A stretch of DNA of 64,000 bases from Alphaproteobacteria bacterium (GTDB taxonomy: Bacteria; Pseudomonadota; Alphaproteobacteria; JAJFFI01), in the NCBI GenBank assembly GCA_030066595.1, contig JASJBI010000013.1:1-64000 (forward strand). Direction: 5' to 3'. Both the position numbers and the translations under genes were made by a program. Positions 16,055 to 27,773 of this stretch are shown here, in pieces. Below the pieces are notes generated by a model. It did not search any database. It was not told the DNA's origin and saw only the letters and a program-made list of their open reading frames with translations. Each line of letters opens with the position of its first letter. Position 1 is the first letter of the stretch.

Positions 16055-17829
16055 CTGGGCCAGATCGGACCAAAAGCCGACCGGGGGGGGCCATCCGCTG
16101 CATCCGCGAGACCGACCTGCGCGGGGCCGGGCGGGACCGCTTTGCCGGACCTGCCAAGCGGGCCATCGAGACCGGCCGAAACCGGGCGGCGATCGCCGCA
16201 GCGGTGTTCGCGCTCGGGTTCCTGGCGGTCGCCGGCCGACTGGTCGACGTGGCCGTGTCGCGCGCCGGCGGCGAGCCGCGACAGCTGGCTGCGTCCAAGG
16301 AAGCGGCGGCGCCGATCAGCGCACGGGGCAACATCGTCGACCGCAACGGCGTGGTGCTGGCCACCAATCTGAAGGCGGCCGCGCTGGTCGCCGATCCGCG
16401 CCGGGTGATCAATGCCGAAAGCGCGGCGGCGCGACTGGCCTCCCTCCTGCCGGAGTTTGATCAGGAAGAGGCCGCCCGGCGGCTGGCTTCGGACCGCCAT
16501 TTCGTGTGGCTGCGCCGCGGTCTGACGCCGCGCCAGCAGATGCTCGTCAACCGCCTCGGCATTCCGGGCCTGTACTTCCAACAGGACGAACGCCGAGTCT
16601 ATCCCCATGGTCGCATCGCCAGCCATGTGCTGGGTCACACCGGCTTCGACAATCAGGGCCTGGGCGGCGTCGAGAGCTTTTTCGACCGGCGCCTGAGCGG
16701 GGTCGGGGGTGTGGGCCGCGACGTGACGCTGTCATTGGACATCCGGGTGCAGCACATTCTGCACGAGGAGCTGATGACGGCTGTCGCCGAGCAGCAGGCG
16801 ATCGGCGGCTCGGCGCTGGTCATGGATGTGCGCAATGGCGAGATCCTGGCCATGGTCTCGCTGCCCGACTTCGACCCCAACCAGGGGGCCGGCTCATCCG
16901 AGGCCGCAAGATTCAACCGCAACAGCCTCGGCGTCTACGAGATGGGCTCGACTTTTAAGATCTTCACGACGGCGATGGCGCTGGAATACGGTGCCGCGAA
17001 GCTCGACGATCTCTACGACGTGGCCCGGCCGATCCGCGTTGCGCGCCACACGATCAACGATCTGCACGGCAGCGGCCGGCCGCTGACCGTTTCGGACATC
17101 TTCGTCAAGTCGTCCAACATCGGTGCGGTTCATCTGGCCATGGCCGTCGGCACGGCCGGCCAGCGCAGCTTCCTCGGCCGCTTGGGCTTGTTCGACAAGC
17201 CGGCGATCGAGCTGTCGGAGATTGGCGCGCCATTGCAGCCTGCCAAGTGGCGCGAGATCAATACGATGACGGTGGCCTTCGGCCACGGCGTGGCGGTCAG
17301 CCCGGTCCAGCACGCCAGCGCGATCGCCGCGGTGGCGAACGGCGGCATCCTCTATCCGCCGACGCTGGTCAAGCGCGCCGGCAATGGCCAGGCATTGGGC
17401 CGGCGGGTCATCTCGCCCGTCACCTCGGCGAAGATGCGCGAACTGATGCGCCGGGTCGTCGTCAAGGGGACCGGGCGGCGCGCCGCGGTCGAGGAGTTCG
17501 AGATCGGCGGCAAGACGGGCACGGCCGAAAAGCCAAGCAAGCGCGGCTATCAACGCCGCAAGCTGCTGTCGTCCTTCGTGGGCCTGTTCCCGATCTACGA
17601 TCCGAGGTATCTCGTGTTTGTTCTGATCGACGAGCCCAAGGGTGTCGACGGCAACTCGCGCCGGGCCACCGGCGGTTGGGTGGCGGCGCCGGTGGTGGGG
17701 GCGGTCGTGCGCCGCAGCGGCCTGCTGCTGGGCGTGCTGCCGACCGTGCCGGTCGAGGAAACCGTCGACGAGACGGAGCGCCCGATCATCAAAGTCAACG
17801 CCGGAGGAATCGCGCTTGCGGCTCGATGA
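16051..17829 (+). CDS. ftsI: Peptidoglycan transpeptidase FtsI (PBP3)
   Basis: 592 residues from the ATG at 16051. A cytoplasmic tail and a membrane helix at about 48-68 lead to a dimerisation domain starting with ISARGNIVDRNGVVLA. The transpeptidase domain has the active-site SxxK (STFK, Ser near residue 300), the SxN motif in KSSNIGAVH and KTGT in GGKTGTAEKPSK. It cross-links septal peptidoglycan as the partner of FtsW. It overlaps ftsL by four bases, and murE begins 14 bases before its end. Confidence 0.96.
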   Translation: MTGPDRTKSRPGGAIRCIRETDLRGAGRDRFAGPAKRAIETGRNRAAIAAAVFALGFLAVAGRLVDVAVSRAGGEPRQLAASKEAAAPISARGNIVDRNGVVLATNLKAAALVADPRRVINAESAAARLASLLPEFDQEEAARRLASDRHFVWLRRGLTPRQQMLVNRLGIPGLYFQQDERRVYPHGRIASHVLGHTGFDNQGLGGVESFFDRRLSGVGGVGRDVTLSLDIRVQHILHEELMTAVAEQQAIGGSALVMDVRNGEILAMVSLPDFDPNQGAGSSEAARFNRNSLGVYEMGSTFKIFTTAMALEYGAAKLDDLYDVARPIRVARHTINDLHGSGRPLTVSDIFVKSSNIGAVHLAMAVGTAGQRSFLGRLGLFDKPAIELSEIGAPLQPAKWREINTMTVAFGHGVAVSPVQHASAIAAVANGGILYPPTLVKRAGNGQALGRRVISPVTSAKMRELMRRVVVKGTGRRAAVEEFEIGGKTGTAEKPSKRGYQRRKLLSSFVGLFPIYDPRYLVFVLIDEPKGVDGNSRRATGGWVAAPVVGAVVRRSGLLLGVLPTVPVEETVDETERPIIKVNAGGIALAAR

Positions 17830-19291
17830 GCTGGTCAACACGAACTGCGACGGAGTGCAGGTAGCCGGGTCCATCACCGATACGGACATCCGAGGCCTGA
17901 CCGCTGATTCCCGCACCGTGCGTCCCGGCTATCTGTTCGCGGCCATTCCCGGCAATCAGGCGGATGGCCGCGATTACATTCCGGATGCGCTCGGCCGCGG
18001 CGCGGTTGCCGTGCTCGCGCCCGAAGGCACCCGGCTCGACCAAGCGGCCGACGCGACGTTGCTGACGGATCGCAACCCGCGACGACGGCTGGCGCTGATG
18101 GCGGCCCGCTATTTCGGCGCCCAGCCGGACACGATCGCCGCGGTCACCGGGACGAACGGGAAGACCTCCGTGACCGCGTTCACGCGTCAGATCTGGAGCC
18201 ATCTGGGGCGCAAGGCGGCGAGCCTGGGCACGCTCGGCTTGGTCGCGCCGGGTCGGGAGGAAGCCCTGCCGCTCACAACGCTCGATCCCGTGGATCTGCA
18301 TCGCGTGCTCTGCCAGCTCGTCCAGGACCGGGTCGATCATCTGGCGCTTGAAGCGTCGAGCCATGGTCTCGATCAGTTCCGACTGGACGGGGTCCGGGTC
18401 TCGGCGGCGGCATTCACCAATCTGTCGCGGGATCACTTTGACTATCACGCGAATCCGGGGGATTACCTAGCAGCAAAGACGCGTCTTTTTGACGAACTCC
18501 TGCGGCCGGGAGGGACCGCGGTGCTTAATGTTGACGTCCCGGAGTGGCCGAAACTGCGCGAGATCTGCCTGGCCCGTGGGCACAGGATCATCCCGTACGG
18601 GCGCGCGGCCGATCCGCTGGACGGCATTCGGCTGGATTCCATGACCGCGCGACCCGACGGCTTGGACATTCGCTTCGTGCTGTTCGGCGCGCATCACGAG
18701 GTGAGCCTGGGCCTGGTCGGCGACTTCCAGGCCATGAACGCGCTCTGTGCGCTGGCGCTGGTCATCGCCTGCGACGGCGAAGTCGAGGGCGCGGTGCAGC
18801 TCTTGCCGCGGCTGCAGGGCGCGCGCGGCCGGATGGAGCACGTTACCAACGCGCCCGACGGCGGCGCGGTCTATGTCGATTACGCACATACCCCGGGTGC
18901 GCTGGAGACGGTGCTCACCGCACTTCGGCCCCATACCCGGGGCCGCCTGGTCTGCGTGTTCGGCGCCGGCGGCGACCGGGATCCGGGCAAGCGGCCATTG
19001 ATGGGCGCGGTGGTGGCACGGCTTGCGGACCGGCCGATCGTCACGGACGACAACCCGCGCGGCGAAGATCCGGCGGCGATCCGCGCCGCCATCGTCGCCG
19101 CCTGTCCGGGCGCCGAAGAGGTCGGCGATCGGGCAGAGGCGATCCGCCGGGGCATGGACGCGCTGGCACCGGATGACGTATTGATCATTGCAGGAAAGGG
19201 GCACGAGCGGGGGCAAACCGTCGGAGAACGGGTGTTGCCATTCGACGACGCAGACACGGTGCGTCGCATCGCTCAGGAGAGAGCCCCATGA
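17816..19291 (+). CDS. murE: UDP-MurNAc-L-alanyl-D-glutamate--2,6-diaminopimelate ligase
   Basis: 491 residues from a TTG start at 17816, chosen because GGAGG lies eight bases upstream and MRLDELV aligns with MurE N-termini; the track start at 17642 lies inside ftsI. The ATP-binding motif is [13 protein letters not shown]. The DNPRGEDP motif is the signature of enzymes that add meso-diaminopimelate rather than lysine, so this organism has mDAP peptidoglycan. It overlaps ftsI by 14 bases and murF by four. Confidence 0.95.
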   Translation: MRLDELVNTNCDGVQVAGSITDTDIRGLTADSRTVRPGYLFAAIPGNQADGRDYIPDALGRGAVAVLAPEGTRLDQAADATLLTDRNPRRRLALMAARYFGAQPDTIAAVTGTNGKTSVTAFTRQIWSHLGRKAASLGTLGLVAPGREEALPLTTLDPVDLHRVLCQLVQDRVDHLALEASSHGLDQFRLDGVRVSAAAFTNLSRDHFDYHANPGDYLAAKTRLFDELLRPGGTAVLNVDVPEWPKLREICLARGHRIIPYGRAADPLDGIRLDSMTARPDGLDIRFVLFGAHHEVSLGLVGDFQAMNALCALALVIACDGEVEGAVQLLPRLQGARGRMEHVTNAPDGGAVYVDYAHTPGALETVLTALRPHTRGRLVCVFGAGGDRDPGKRPLMGAVVARLADRPIVTDDNPRGEDPAAIRAAIVAACPGAEEVGDRAEAIRRGMDALAPDDVLIIAGKGHERGQTVGERVLPFDDADTVRRIAQERAP

Positions 19292-20706
19292 TCCGCAAAG
19301 CGCTATGGACGGCCGAAGAGGCTGCCGACGCGACCGATGGTCAGGCCTCCGGTGACTGGACCGCAACCGGCGTTTCCATCGACAGCCGAACCGCCGACGC
19401 CGGCGACCTGTTCGTCGCCCTGGCCGGTCCCAATTTCGACGGCCATGACTATGCGGCCGCCGCCCTAGCCGCCGGCTGCGCCGCGGCCATGGTCACCCAC
19501 CGGCCTGCGGATATGCCGCGGGAGGCGCCGATTCTGGAGGTCGCGGATACGGCCGAGGCGCTCTACGCGCTGGCCCGGGTCGCCCGCAAGCGAACCAAGG
19601 CCCGGATCGCCGGCGTAACCGGCAGCGTCGGCAAGACCGGTGTCAAGGACGCGTTGGCCGCCGTGCTGTCGGAGCAGGGAGCGACCCACGCCACGACCGG
19701 CAATCTGAACAATCAGTGGGGCGTACCCTTGACGCTGGCCCGGATGCCGATAGACGCCGCCTATGGCGTGATCGAAATGGGCATGAACCGGCCGGGCGAG
19801 ATCCGGGCTCTGTCGCGGCTGGCGCTGCCCGATGCCGCGATCATCACGACCGTGGCGCCGGCGCATCTCGAGTTCTTCGACTCGGTCGCCGGCATCGCGG
19901 AGGCCAAGGCGGAGATCTTCGAAGGATTGCGCGGCGGTGTCGCCATCCTGAACCGGGACAACCCTTTCTTTGCCATGCTGTCGGTGGCCGCGTCTTCCGC
20001 CGGCGCCAAGAAGGTGATCGGATTTGGCGCCCATCCGGAAGCCAAGGCCCGGCTTCTGGACATGGTGGCCGGTCCGGACGGCAGCCGGGTCCGCGCGGTC
20101 GTCTGTGGCACCGAGCTGCGCTATCAGGTTGCGATTCCGGGGCGCCACTGGGTCATGAACAGTCTTGCGGTGCTGGCCGCGGTCGACGCCATGGGCGCGG
20201 ACCTCAAAGCGGCGGCGGAGACGCTCGGCACCCTCTCCGCGCCCAGCGGCCGGGGCGCGCGCCGCCGCATTTGCTTCGATGGCGGCTCGTTCGAGCTGAT
20301 CGACGACAGCTATAACGCCAGCCCGGCGTCCGTGCGCGCGGCGCTGGAAACCCTGGCCACGGCCGAGCCGGGCAATGGCGGTCGGCGCATCGCCGTCCTG
20401 GGCGACATGCTGGAACTGGGCGAGCGGGCGGCCGAGCTGCATGCCGGGCTGGCCGCCGCCGCGCTGGGCCTGGACCGGGTTTATACGGCAGGCCCGCAGA
20501 TGGCGCGCCTGCACGAGGCGCTGCCGGAAGACGTGCGCGGCGCCCACGGCACCGATTCGGCGGCGATCGCGGCGGTGGTCGCGACCGAGGTGCGGTCCGG
20601 CGACGTGGTCATGGTCAAGGGGTCGCTCGGCAGCCGGATGCGGCTGGTGGTGGAGGCGCTGGCTCAGCTCGAGGCCGAGCCGCGCCGTGTCGTCAACGGC
20701 GAATAG
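19288..20706 (+). CDS. murF: UDP-MurNAc-tripeptide--D-alanyl-D-alanine ligase
   Basis: 472 residues. The ATP loop is [16 protein letters not shown]. The [16 protein letters not shown] block and [16 protein letters not shown] are MurF-specific. It adds the D-Ala-D-Ala dipeptide (made by Ddl downstream) to give UDP-MurNAc-pentapeptide in the cytoplasm. The ATG overlaps the murE stop by four bases. mraY starts 11 bases after its stop. Confidence 0.96.
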   Translation: MIRKALWTAEEAADATDGQASGDWTATGVSIDSRTADAGDLFVALAGPNFDGHDYAAAALAAGCAAAMVTHRPADMPREAPILEVADTAEALYALARVARKRTKARIAGVTGSVGKTGVKDALAAVLSEQGATHATTGNLNNQWGVPLTLARMPIDAAYGVIEMGMNRPGEIRALSRLALPDAAIITTVAPAHLEFFDSVAGIAEAKAEIFEGLRGGVAILNRDNPFFAMLSVAASSAGAKKVIGFGAHPEAKARLLDMVAGPDGSRVRAVVCGTELRYQVAIPGRHWVMNSLAVLAAVDAMGADLKAAAETLGTLSAPSGRGARRRICFDGGSFELIDDSYNASPASVRAALETLATAEPGNGGRRIAVLGDMLELGERAAELHAGLAAAALGLDRVYTAGPQMARLHEALPEDVRGAHGTDSAAIAAVVATEVRSGDVVMVKGSLGSRMRLVVEALAQLEAEPRRVVNGE

Positions 20707-20717
20707 GGCGGGTGGCG

Positions 20718-21806
20718 ATGCTGTACAGCCTGCTGCTTCCGTTCAGCGACGAGTTCGGACCGCTCAGGCTGTTCCAGTTCATCACCTTCCGCACGGGCGG
20801 GGCGGTGGTCACTGCGTTGTTGTTGAGCTTCATCCTGGGACCACCCTTGATCGCCTGGCTGCGCCGTCGCCAGCGGGAAGGCCAGCCGATCCGCGACGAC
20901 GGCCCCGAGCACCACCTGCTGACCAAGAAGGGCACGCCCACCATGGGCGGCTTTCTCATTCTGTTGGCGGTCTCGATCAGCACGCTGCTCTGGTCGGACC
21001 TGGGCAATCGCTACGTCTGGGCGGTCTTGATCGTGACCGTGGGCTTCGGCGCGATCGGCTGGCTCGACGACTATCTGAAGCTTACCCGGCGCAGTAGCCG
21101 CGGCTTGCCGTCCCGCCTCAAGTTCCTGGCCCAGATCGTCGTCGGCACGGCGGCCGCAATGTGGATCGTGGCGCTGACCGACGCCGACATCGCCCAGGGT
21201 TTGGCCATTCCGTTCTTCAAGGACATCCTGATCCAGCTCGGCTGGGTGTTCGTCCCCTTCGCCGTCTTCGTCATGGTCGGCGCGTCCAACGCGGTCAATC
21301 TGACGGACGGCCTAGACGGTCTCGCCATCGTGCCGATCATGATCGCGGCGGCCTGCTTCGGGCTGATCTCCTACATCGTCGGCAACGTCGTCTACACCAA
21401 CTACCTGCAGCTGCTCTACGTACCGGGGTCGGGCGAGCTGGCTATCTTCTGCGGCTCGCTGGTCGGTGCCAGCCTCGGCTTCCTGTGGTTCAACGCCCCG
21501 CCGGCCATGGTCTTCATGGGCGATACCGGGTCGCTGTCGGCGGGTGGCGCCTTGGGCGCGATCAGCGTGGTGACCAAGCACGAGATCGTGCTGGCGATCA
21601 TCGGCGGGCTGTTCGTGCTGGAGACCGTCTCGGTCATCGTCCAGGTGATTTCCTTCAAGCTCACCGGCAACCGCATCTTCCGCATGGCGCCGCTGCACCA
21701 CCATTTCGAACAGAAGGGCTGGGCCGAGCCGACCATCGTGATCCGCTTCTGGATCATCGCTTCGATCCTGGCGCTGGCCGGCCTTGCCAGCCTCAAGTTG
21801 AGGTAG
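20718..21806 (+). CDS. mraY: Phospho-N-acetylmuramoyl-pentapeptide-transferase
   Basis: 362 residues from the ATG at 20718 ([14 protein letters not shown]), which matches usual MraY N-termini; the track's GTG six bases earlier is the alternative. About ten membrane helices are expected. Conserved motifs are [17 protein letters not shown] with the catalytic aspartates, [10 protein letters not shown] and [11 protein letters not shown], and HHHFEQKGW near the end. It moves phospho-MurNAc-pentapeptide onto undecaprenyl phosphate to form lipid I. Confidence 0.96.
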   Translation: MLYSLLLPFSDEFGPLRLFQFITFRTGGAVVTALLLSFILGPPLIAWLRRRQREGQPIRDDGPEHHLLTKKGTPTMGGFLILLAVSISTLLWSDLGNRYVWAVLIVTVGFGAIGWLDDYLKLTRRSSRGLPSRLKFLAQIVVGTAAAMWIVALTDADIAQGLAIPFFKDILIQLGWVFVPFAVFVMVGASNAVNLTDGLDGLAIVPIMIAAACFGLISYIVGNVVYTNYLQLLYVPGSGELAIFCGSLVGASLGFLWFNAPPAMVFMGDTGSLSAGGALGAISVVTKHEIVLAIIGGLFVLETVSVIVQVISFKLTGNRIFRMAPLHHHFEQKGWAEPTIVIRFWIIASILALAGLASLKLR

Positions 21807-21810
21807 CGCG

Positions 21811-23202
21811 GTGATCCCCGTGCATGCCTTCGCTGGACAACCCGTCGCGGTCATGGGGCTGGGTCGCTCCGGCTTGGCGGCCGCCCAGGCGCTCGCCGCC
21901 GGCGGCGCGATGGTGCACGCCTGGGACGACAACGGCGAGGCGCGCGCCGAAGCCACCAAGGCCGGCGTGGCTCTTCACGACCTGAGCGCGAGCGATCTCT
22001 CGGACATGGCCGTCCTGGTCTTGAGTCCCGGAATTCCCCACAGCTATCCGCAGCCGCATCCGGTGGCGGCCGAGGCCAGGGCCGCCGGCTGCGACATCAT
22101 CTGCGATGTGGATCTGCTCGGCCGGGCCATGCCGCAGGCACGCTATGTCGGCATTACGGGAACGAATGGGAAATCGACGGTGACCGCGTTGATCGGCCAT
22201 GTGTTTCAGGAGGCCGGGCTCGACGTGCAGGTCGGCGGCAATCTCGGCCTGCCGGCGCTCGAGCTGGCGCCCCTGGATGCGAACGGTTGGTACGTGCTGG
22301 AAATGTCGTCCTATCAGCTCGAGCGCACCTTCTCGATCGCCTTCGAGGTGGCCGTCCTGGTCAACATCAGCACCGATCATCTGGACCGGCACGGCGGCAT
22401 GGATGGCTATGTCGCGGCCAAGACCCGCATTTTCCAGGACGCCGGGGCGCGGCAGACGGCGGTGGTCGGCGTCGACGACGAGCGGTCGCGCGCCATAGCC
22501 GAGATGCTCGAGACGGCCGGCGATCGCCGCGTCATTCGCATCTCCGGCGATCGCCCCGTACCGGATGGCGTCTACGTCGACGCGGCGGGCACGCTGATCG
22601 ACGATACCGGCGATGCGCGCACCACGCACGAGCTGTCCGGCGTCGTCACGCTGCCCGGCCGGCACAACTGGCAGAACGCGGCGGCCGCCTGGGCGGCGTG
22701 CCGGGCCGCCGGATTGACGCCGGATGTGATCGGCCCCGCGGTCGACTGCTACCCAGGACTACCGCACCGGCAGCAGCTGGTGGCGATCATCGACGGGGTC
22801 GCCTGGGTCAACGACAGCAAAGCGACCAATGCGGCGGCCGCGTCCAAGGCGCTCGAGAGCTATGCCAGCGTCTACTGGATCGCCGGCGGCGAGGCCAAGG
22901 AAGGCGGCATCGCCGCGCTCGCGCCGTTGTTCGGTCGGATCCGGCACGCCTATCTGATCGGCGAGGCGGCGCCCGATTTCGCCGCGGCTCTCGAGGGCAA
23001 AGTGCCTTACACCCTCTCGGGCGACCTCGCCACAGCCGTCGCGCAGGTCTCCGCCACCGCCGGCAACGGCAATGGACCGGGCGCGGTGGTTCTGCTCTCG
23101 CCGGCCTGCGCGTCCTTCGATCAGTTCCGCAATTTCGAGGCGCGTGGTGAGGCCTTCATTGATCTGGTCGGGCGCCTGCCCGGTCAGCGGAGCCGGCCAT
23201 GA
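21811..23202 (+). CDS. murD: UDP-MurNAc-L-alanine--D-glutamate ligase
   Basis: 463 residues from a GTG four bases after mraY. A Rossmann-like N-terminal domain (VAVMGLGRSGLAAAQAL), the central ATPase loop GITGTNGKSTVTAL, and VEMSSYQLE-type and NDSKATN motifs identify MurD. It adds D-Glu to UDP-MurNAc-L-Ala. The stop overlaps the ftsW start (ATGA). Confidence 0.95.
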   Translation: MIPVHAFAGQPVAVMGLGRSGLAAAQALAAGGAMVHAWDDNGEARAEATKAGVALHDLSASDLSDMAVLVLSPGIPHSYPQPHPVAAEARAAGCDIICDVDLLGRAMPQARYVGITGTNGKSTVTALIGHVFQEAGLDVQVGGNLGLPALELAPLDANGWYVLEMSSYQLERTFSIAFEVAVLVNISTDHLDRHGGMDGYVAAKTRIFQDAGARQTAVVGVDDERSRAIAEMLETAGDRRVIRISGDRPVPDGVYVDAAGTLIDDTGDARTTHELSGVVTLPGRHNWQNAAAAWAACRAAGLTPDVIGPAVDCYPGLPHRQQLVAIIDGVAWVNDSKATNAAAASKALESYASVYWIAGGEAKEGGIAALAPLFGRIRHAYLIGEAAPDFAAALEGKVPYTLSGDLATAVAQVSATAGNGNGPGAVVLLSPACASFDQFRNFEARGEAFIDLVGRLPGQRSRP

Positions 23203-24323
23203 GCGCGGCGATGCCGGCACTGAACAGTGTCCTGGGTCGCTGGTGGTGGACCGTGGACCGCTGGGTCCTGGCGGCGCTGATCGTGCTGCTTGCCATAGGC
23301 GCGCTTCTGACCATGTCCGCCGGACCGGCCTCGGCGGGGCGCATGCGCATCGACGTGTTCCATTTCGTCCAGGCACAGCTCACCTATTTGCCGCTGGCGC
23401 TGGCGATTCTGTTGAGCGTGTCCCTGCTGACGCCGGTCACCGTACGGCGTCTGGCCGTGGTCGCCTTCGGCCTGTTCATCGGGCTCACTGCGCTGACGCT
23501 GATCTTCGGACCCGAGATCAAAGGGGCGCAGCGCTGGCTGGTGGTCTTCGGTCAGTCGCTGCAGCCCTCCGAGTTCGTCAAACCGGCCTTCGCCGTGACC
23601 GCCGCCTGGATGTTCGCCGAACAGCGCCACGAGGGCGGCGTCCCCGGCAATCTGATCGCGACCCTCCTGGCGGCCCTGGTGATCTGCCTGCTGGTGGCGC
23701 AGCCGGACATCGGCAATGCGCTGCTGGTCGCGTCCGTCTGGTTCGTCCAGTTCTTCCTGGCGGGCCTGCCCACCGTCTGGATCCTGGCGCTCGCGCTGCT
23801 CGGTCTCGTCGGCATGATCTCGGCCTATCTGCTGGTCGACCATGTGGCGACCCGGGTGAACGCCTTTCTGGATCCCAGCTCGGCCGACAACTACCAGATC
23901 GACACCGCGATCGACGCCTTCATCAACGGCGGCTGGTTCGGCCGCGGGCCCGGCGAGGGCACGGTCAAGGCGAGCCTGCCGGACGCCCACAGCGATTTCA
24001 TCCTGGCGGTCGCCGGCGAGGAGCTGGGAATCCTGGCCTGCATCGTGATCGTCGCCCTGTTTGCCTTCATCGTGCTGCGCGGCTTCCTGCGCGTGGTTCA
24101 GGAGAGCGATCTCTTCGTGATGTTGAGCGTGGCCGGCTTGTTGACCGCGTTCGGCGTGCAGGCGCTGATCAATATGGGCTCGACCCTGCGCATGGTGCCC
24201 ACGAAGGGGATCACGCTGCCGTTCATCAGCTATGGCGGCTCGTCGCTGCTGGCGCTCGCCTTCGGCATGGGCATGGTGCTGGCGCTGACCCGCGTGAGCG
24301 CGCACCGGAGGGTGTGGCCATGA
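23199..24323 (+). CDS. ftsW: Peptidoglycan glycosyltransferase FtsW (SEDS family)
   Basis: 374 residues with about ten membrane helices. SEDS hallmarks are [49 protein letters not shown] and [10 protein letters not shown] near the C-terminus. It polymerises lipid II at the septum together with FtsI. It overlaps murD and murG by four bases each. Confidence 0.95.
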   Translation: MSAAMPALNSVLGRWWWTVDRWVLAALIVLLAIGALLTMSAGPASAGRMRIDVFHFVQAQLTYLPLALAILLSVSLLTPVTVRRLAVVAFGLFIGLTALTLIFGPEIKGAQRWLVVFGQSLQPSEFVKPAFAVTAAWMFAEQRHEGGVPGNLIATLLAALVICLLVAQPDIGNALLVASVWFVQFFLAGLPTVWILALALLGLVGMISAYLLVDHVATRVNAFLDPSSADNYQIDTAIDAFINGGWFGRGPGEGTVKASLPDAHSDFILAVAGEELGILACIVIVALFAFIVLRGFLRVVQESDLFVMLSVAGLLTAFGVQALINMGSTLRMVPTKGITLPFISYGGSSLLALAFGMGMVLALTRVSAHRRVWP

Positions 24324-25429
24324 CCGCGACCGTGATCATCGCCGCCGGCGGCACCGGCGGGCACATGTTTCCGGCCGAGGCCCTGGCCGCCGAGCTCGAG
24401 CGCCGCGGCTATACGCTTGCGCTGGTGACCGACCGGCGCGGCGGCGGTTACGGCGAAGCATTGCAGCGCGCGACCCGCTACGAGATCACCGCCGGCCAGG
24501 TCGCCGGTCGCGGTCTCATCGGTCGCCTGCGCGGCCTTTTGAGCCTGGCCATGGGCGTCTTGCAGGCGCGCCGGCTGATCGCCCGGCTGAAGCCGGCGGC
24601 GGCGGTCGGCTTCGGCGGCTATGCGGCGTTTCCGGCCACCTTCGCGGCCTGCCAGAAGGGCGTGCCGACGGTGATCCACGAGCAGAACGCGGTGCTCGGC
24701 CGGGCCAATCGCCTGCTCGCCGGCCGGGCCCGCTACATCGCCACCGCCTTCGAGGACATCGCCGGGCTCTCGGACGGGCTCAAACAGAAGTGCATCCTGG
24801 TCGGCAACCCGGTGCGCGACGCGGTCGCCGCGATCGCCAACCGGGCCTACCCCAACGCCGAGGCCGACGGCCCGATCAACCTGCTGGTCACGGGCGGCAG
24901 CCAGGGGGCGCACATCTTCAGCGAGGTGGTGCCCGCCGCGGTCGCCCTGTTGTCGGGACCCGAGCGCGCCCGGCTGCGCATCAGCCAGCAGGTCCGGGCG
25001 GAAGACATGGACCGCGCCCGCGCCGCCTTTGCCGGCGTCGGCCTGGCGCCCGAGCTGGCGAGCTTTTTCGACGATCTGCCGGCCCGTCTCGGCCAGGCGC
25101 ATCTGGTGATCTGCCGGTCCGGCGCCTCGACCGTCGCCGAATGCGGCGTCGCCGGGCGGCCCGCCGTGCTGGTGCCCTATCCGCATGCCACCGACGACCA
25201 TCAGACCGCCAACGCCCAGGCCGTGGACAGCGCCGGTGGCGGCTGGCTGATGCCGCAGGACTCGTTCACCGGCGAGGCCTTGGCGCAGCGCATCCGCGCG
25301 CTGCTCGAGAATCCGGCCCGGCTGCGCCAGGCGGGCGAGAAGATCAAGGCGCTGGGGCATCCCAACGCAGCGGAGAAGCTGGCCGACCTGGTGGCCTCGC
25401 TTGCTCCGGTCGGGGAGGCGGCGGCATGA
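24320..25429 (+). CDS. murG: UDP-GlcNAc--lipid I GlcNAc transferase
   Basis: 369 residues from the ATG at 24320; the track ORF starting at 23072 is a shadow through ftsW. The N-terminal [17 protein letters not shown] binds lipid I phosphate, and the [14 protein letters not shown] motif is MurG-specific. The C-terminal [11 protein letters not shown] and [12 protein letters not shown] bind UDP-GlcNAc. It is a peripheral membrane enzyme that makes lipid II. It overlaps the murC start by four bases. Confidence 0.95.
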   Translation: MTATVIIAAGGTGGHMFPAEALAAELERRGYTLALVTDRRGGGYGEALQRATRYEITAGQVAGRGLIGRLRGLLSLAMGVLQARRLIARLKPAAAVGFGGYAAFPATFAACQKGVPTVIHEQNAVLGRANRLLAGRARYIATAFEDIAGLSDGLKQKCILVGNPVRDAVAAIANRAYPNAEADGPINLLVTGGSQGAHIFSEVVPAAVALLSGPERARLRISQQVRAEDMDRARAAFAGVGLAPELASFFDDLPARLGQAHLVICRSGASTVAECGVAGRPAVLVPYPHATDDHQTANAQAVDSAGGGWLMPQDSFTGEALAQRIRALLENPARLRQAGEKIKALGHPNAAEKLADLVASLAPVGEAAA

Positions 25430-26841
25430 GGACCGTGCCCCTCGACATCGGCACCTTGCATTTCGTCGGCATCGGCGGCATCGGCATGAGCGGAATCGCC
25501 GAGATCTTGCACAACCTCGGCTACAAGGTGCAGGGCAGCGACATTGCCGACAGCGCCAACGTGCGTCGTCTCAGGGACTTCGGCATCCCGATTCGCGTGG
25601 GCCACAAGGACGCCAATCTGGGCGATGCCTCGGTGGTCGTCATTTCCTCGGCCATCAAGCCGGACAATCCGGAGCTGATCGCTGCCCGGTCCCACATGAT
25701 CCCCGTCGTGCGCCGTGCCGAGATGCTGGCCGAGTTGATGCGCCTGAAATGGTGCGTCGCGGTCGGCGGCACCCATGGCAAGACCACCACGACCTCGATC
25801 GTGGCCGCACTCTTGGACGCGGCCAAGCTCGACCCCACCATCATCAATGGCGGGATCCTAAACGCCTACGACTCCAACGCGGTGCTGGGCGGGGGCCAAT
25901 GGATGGTGGTCGAGGCGGATGAATCCGATGGCACCTTCGTGAAGCTGCCGGCGGCGATCGCCGTGGTCACCAACATCGATCCCGAGCATCTCGATCACTA
26001 CGGCGATTTCGACGCGCTGCGTCAGGCCTTCGTGTCCTTCGTCAGCAACGTGCCGTTTTACGGGTTCGCGGCGCTCTGCATCGATCACCCCGAGGTCCAG
26101 GCCATGATCCCCAAGGTCTCGGACCGCAAGATCGTAACCTACGGCGTGAGTCCGCAGGCCGACGTGCGTGGCGAAAACATCGCGATGACTGCCGACGGCG
26201 CGCGCTTCGACGTGGTGTTCACCGACCGGGCGACCGACGAGGAAACCCGTTGCGCCGATCTTCTGCTGCCGATGCTCGGCACGCACAACGTGGTCAACGC
26301 GCTGGCCGCGGCGGCCATCGCACGCGAGCTCGACATCGGCGAAGACGTGCTGCGTTCGGCCCTGGCCAGCTTCAAGGGCGTCAAGCGCCGTTTCAGCAAG
26401 ACCGGCGAAGCCCGCGGCATCACCGTGATCGATGACTATGCCCATCATCCCGTCGAGATCGCGGCCGTCCTGGACGCCGCGCGCGAAGCGGCCGAGGGCA
26501 AAGTCATCGCCGTGGTCCAGCCGCATCGCTACACGCGGCTGCGGGATCTGTTTGATGATTTCTGCACCTGCTTCAACGAGGCCGACACGGTGATCGTGGC
26601 GCATGTGCATCCGGCCGGCGAGCAGCCCATCGACGGCATCGATCGCAATGCCCTGGTGGACGGGCTCTTGGCGCATGGACATCGACACGTTCTTGCGCTC
26701 GATGCCGAGGACGGGCTGGCCCCGATGGTGCGCGAGATCGCCAGCGCGGGCGACATGGTCATCTGCCTCGGTGCCGGCAGCATCACCATGTGGGCCCAGG
26801 CCCTGCCCAAACGGCTCGCCGCCGAAGGAGCTGCGCGATGA
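25426..26841 (+). CDS. murC: UDP-MurNAc--L-alanine ligase
   Basis: 471 residues from the ATG at 25426; the track start at 24790 lies inside murG. The N-terminal [17 protein letters not shown] and the ATP loop [13 protein letters not shown] are diagnostic, as are [11 protein letters not shown] and QPHRYTR. It adds L-Ala to UDP-MurNAc, the first amino-acid step of the stem peptide, and acts before MurD although it is encoded after it. Its stop overlaps the murB start (ATGATG). Confidence 0.96.
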   Translation: MRTVPLDIGTLHFVGIGGIGMSGIAEILHNLGYKVQGSDIADSANVRRLRDFGIPIRVGHKDANLGDASVVVISSAIKPDNPELIAARSHMIPVVRRAEMLAELMRLKWCVAVGGTHGKTTTTSIVAALLDAAKLDPTIINGGILNAYDSNAVLGGGQWMVVEADESDGTFVKLPAAIAVVTNIDPEHLDHYGDFDALRQAFVSFVSNVPFYGFAALCIDHPEVQAMIPKVSDRKIVTYGVSPQADVRGENIAMTADGARFDVVFTDRATDEETRCADLLLPMLGTHNVVNALAAAAIARELDIGEDVLRSALASFKGVKRRFSKTGEARGITVIDDYAHHPVEIAAVLDAAREAAEGKVIAVVQPHRYTRLRDLFDDFCTCFNEADTVIVAHVHPAGEQPIDGIDRNALVDGLLAHGHRHVLALDAEDGLAPMVREIASAGDMVICLGAGSITMWAQALPKRLAAEGAAR

Positions 26842-27773
26842 TGGCGGCGGAGCGCAATGTTGGGCTCATGGAGCGGCTGCCGGTGGCGCGTGGCCGGATC
26901 GCCGCCGATGTGCCGATCCACAAATATACCTGGTTTCGGGTCGGCGGTGCTGCGGAGGTCTTGTTCGAGCCGGCCGACCTTGACGATCTCGCCACGTTTC
27001 TCGCCGGGCTCGAGCGCGATATCCCGGTGACGGTGATCGGCGTCGCGTCCAACCTGTTGGTCCGTGACGGCGGCGTCGCGGGCGTCGTCATCCGGCTCGG
27101 CCGGCGCTTTGCCGACATCCGGGTCGAAGGGGATCAGATCGCCGCCGGGGCCGGCGCGACCGATATCGAGGTGGCCCGCGCCTGCCGCGACGCCGGGCTG
27201 GCTGGCCTCGAGTTCCTGTCCGGCATTCCCGGCACTATCGGCGGCGCCTTGCGCATGAACGCGGGCGCCTACGGCCGGGAGATCGCCGAGGTCGTGGTCT
27301 CCGCCGAAGCGCTGGACCGCAAGGGCGCGTTGCAGGCTCTGACGCCTGCCGACCTGGGTTTCGGCTATCGGTCCTGTGCGATCGATCCGGACTGGGTCTT
27401 CGTCGCTTGCCGTCTGGCCGGAACCCTGGGCGATCCCTCGGCGATCGCCGCCCGCATGCGCGAGATCGCCGAAGCCCGTGCGGAGAGCCAGCCGATCCGA
27501 ATGCGTACCGGCGGCAGCACCTTCAAGAACCCGCCCGGGCACACGGCGTGGCGCTTGATCGAGGAGGCGGGCTGCCGCGGCCTCGCCGTGGGCGGGGCGG
27601 CGGTCTCCGACCAGCACTGCAATTTCCTGATCAACACGGGCGGCGCGACGGCGGCGGATTTCGAGGCGCTTGGCGAAGAGGTTCGGCGGCGCGTCCGCGA
27701 GCATTGCGACATCGATCTGGAGTGGGAGATCCAGCGCATCGGCGAGCCCCTGGCTCCGGGGGGCGGCCAATGA
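26838..27773 (+). CDS. murB: UDP-N-acetylenolpyruvoylglucosamine reductase
   Basis: 311 residues from the ATG at 26838, with GAAGGAG eight bases upstream; the ORF-track start at 26790 is inside murC. An FAD-binding domain is seen in [18 protein letters not shown] and [22 protein letters not shown]. The proton-donor Ser lies in GGSTFKNP, and the C-terminal Glu in [10 protein letters not shown]. It reduces UDP-GlcNAc-enolpyruvate to UDP-MurNAc with NADPH. The short type I/II loop pattern is as in other alphaproteobacteria. Confidence 0.95.
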   Translation: MMAAERNVGLMERLPVARGRIAADVPIHKYTWFRVGGAAEVLFEPADLDDLATFLAGLERDIPVTVIGVASNLLVRDGGVAGVVIRLGRRFADIRVEGDQIAAGAGATDIEVARACRDAGLAGLEFLSGIPGTIGGALRMNAGAYGREIAEVVVSAEALDRKGALQALTPADLGFGYRSCAIDPDWVFVACRLAGTLGDPSAIAARMREIAEARAESQPIRMRTGGSTFKNPPGHTAWRLIEEAGCRGLAVGGAAVSDQHCNFLINTGGATAADFEALGEEVRRRVREHCDIDLEWEIQRIGEPLAPGGGQ

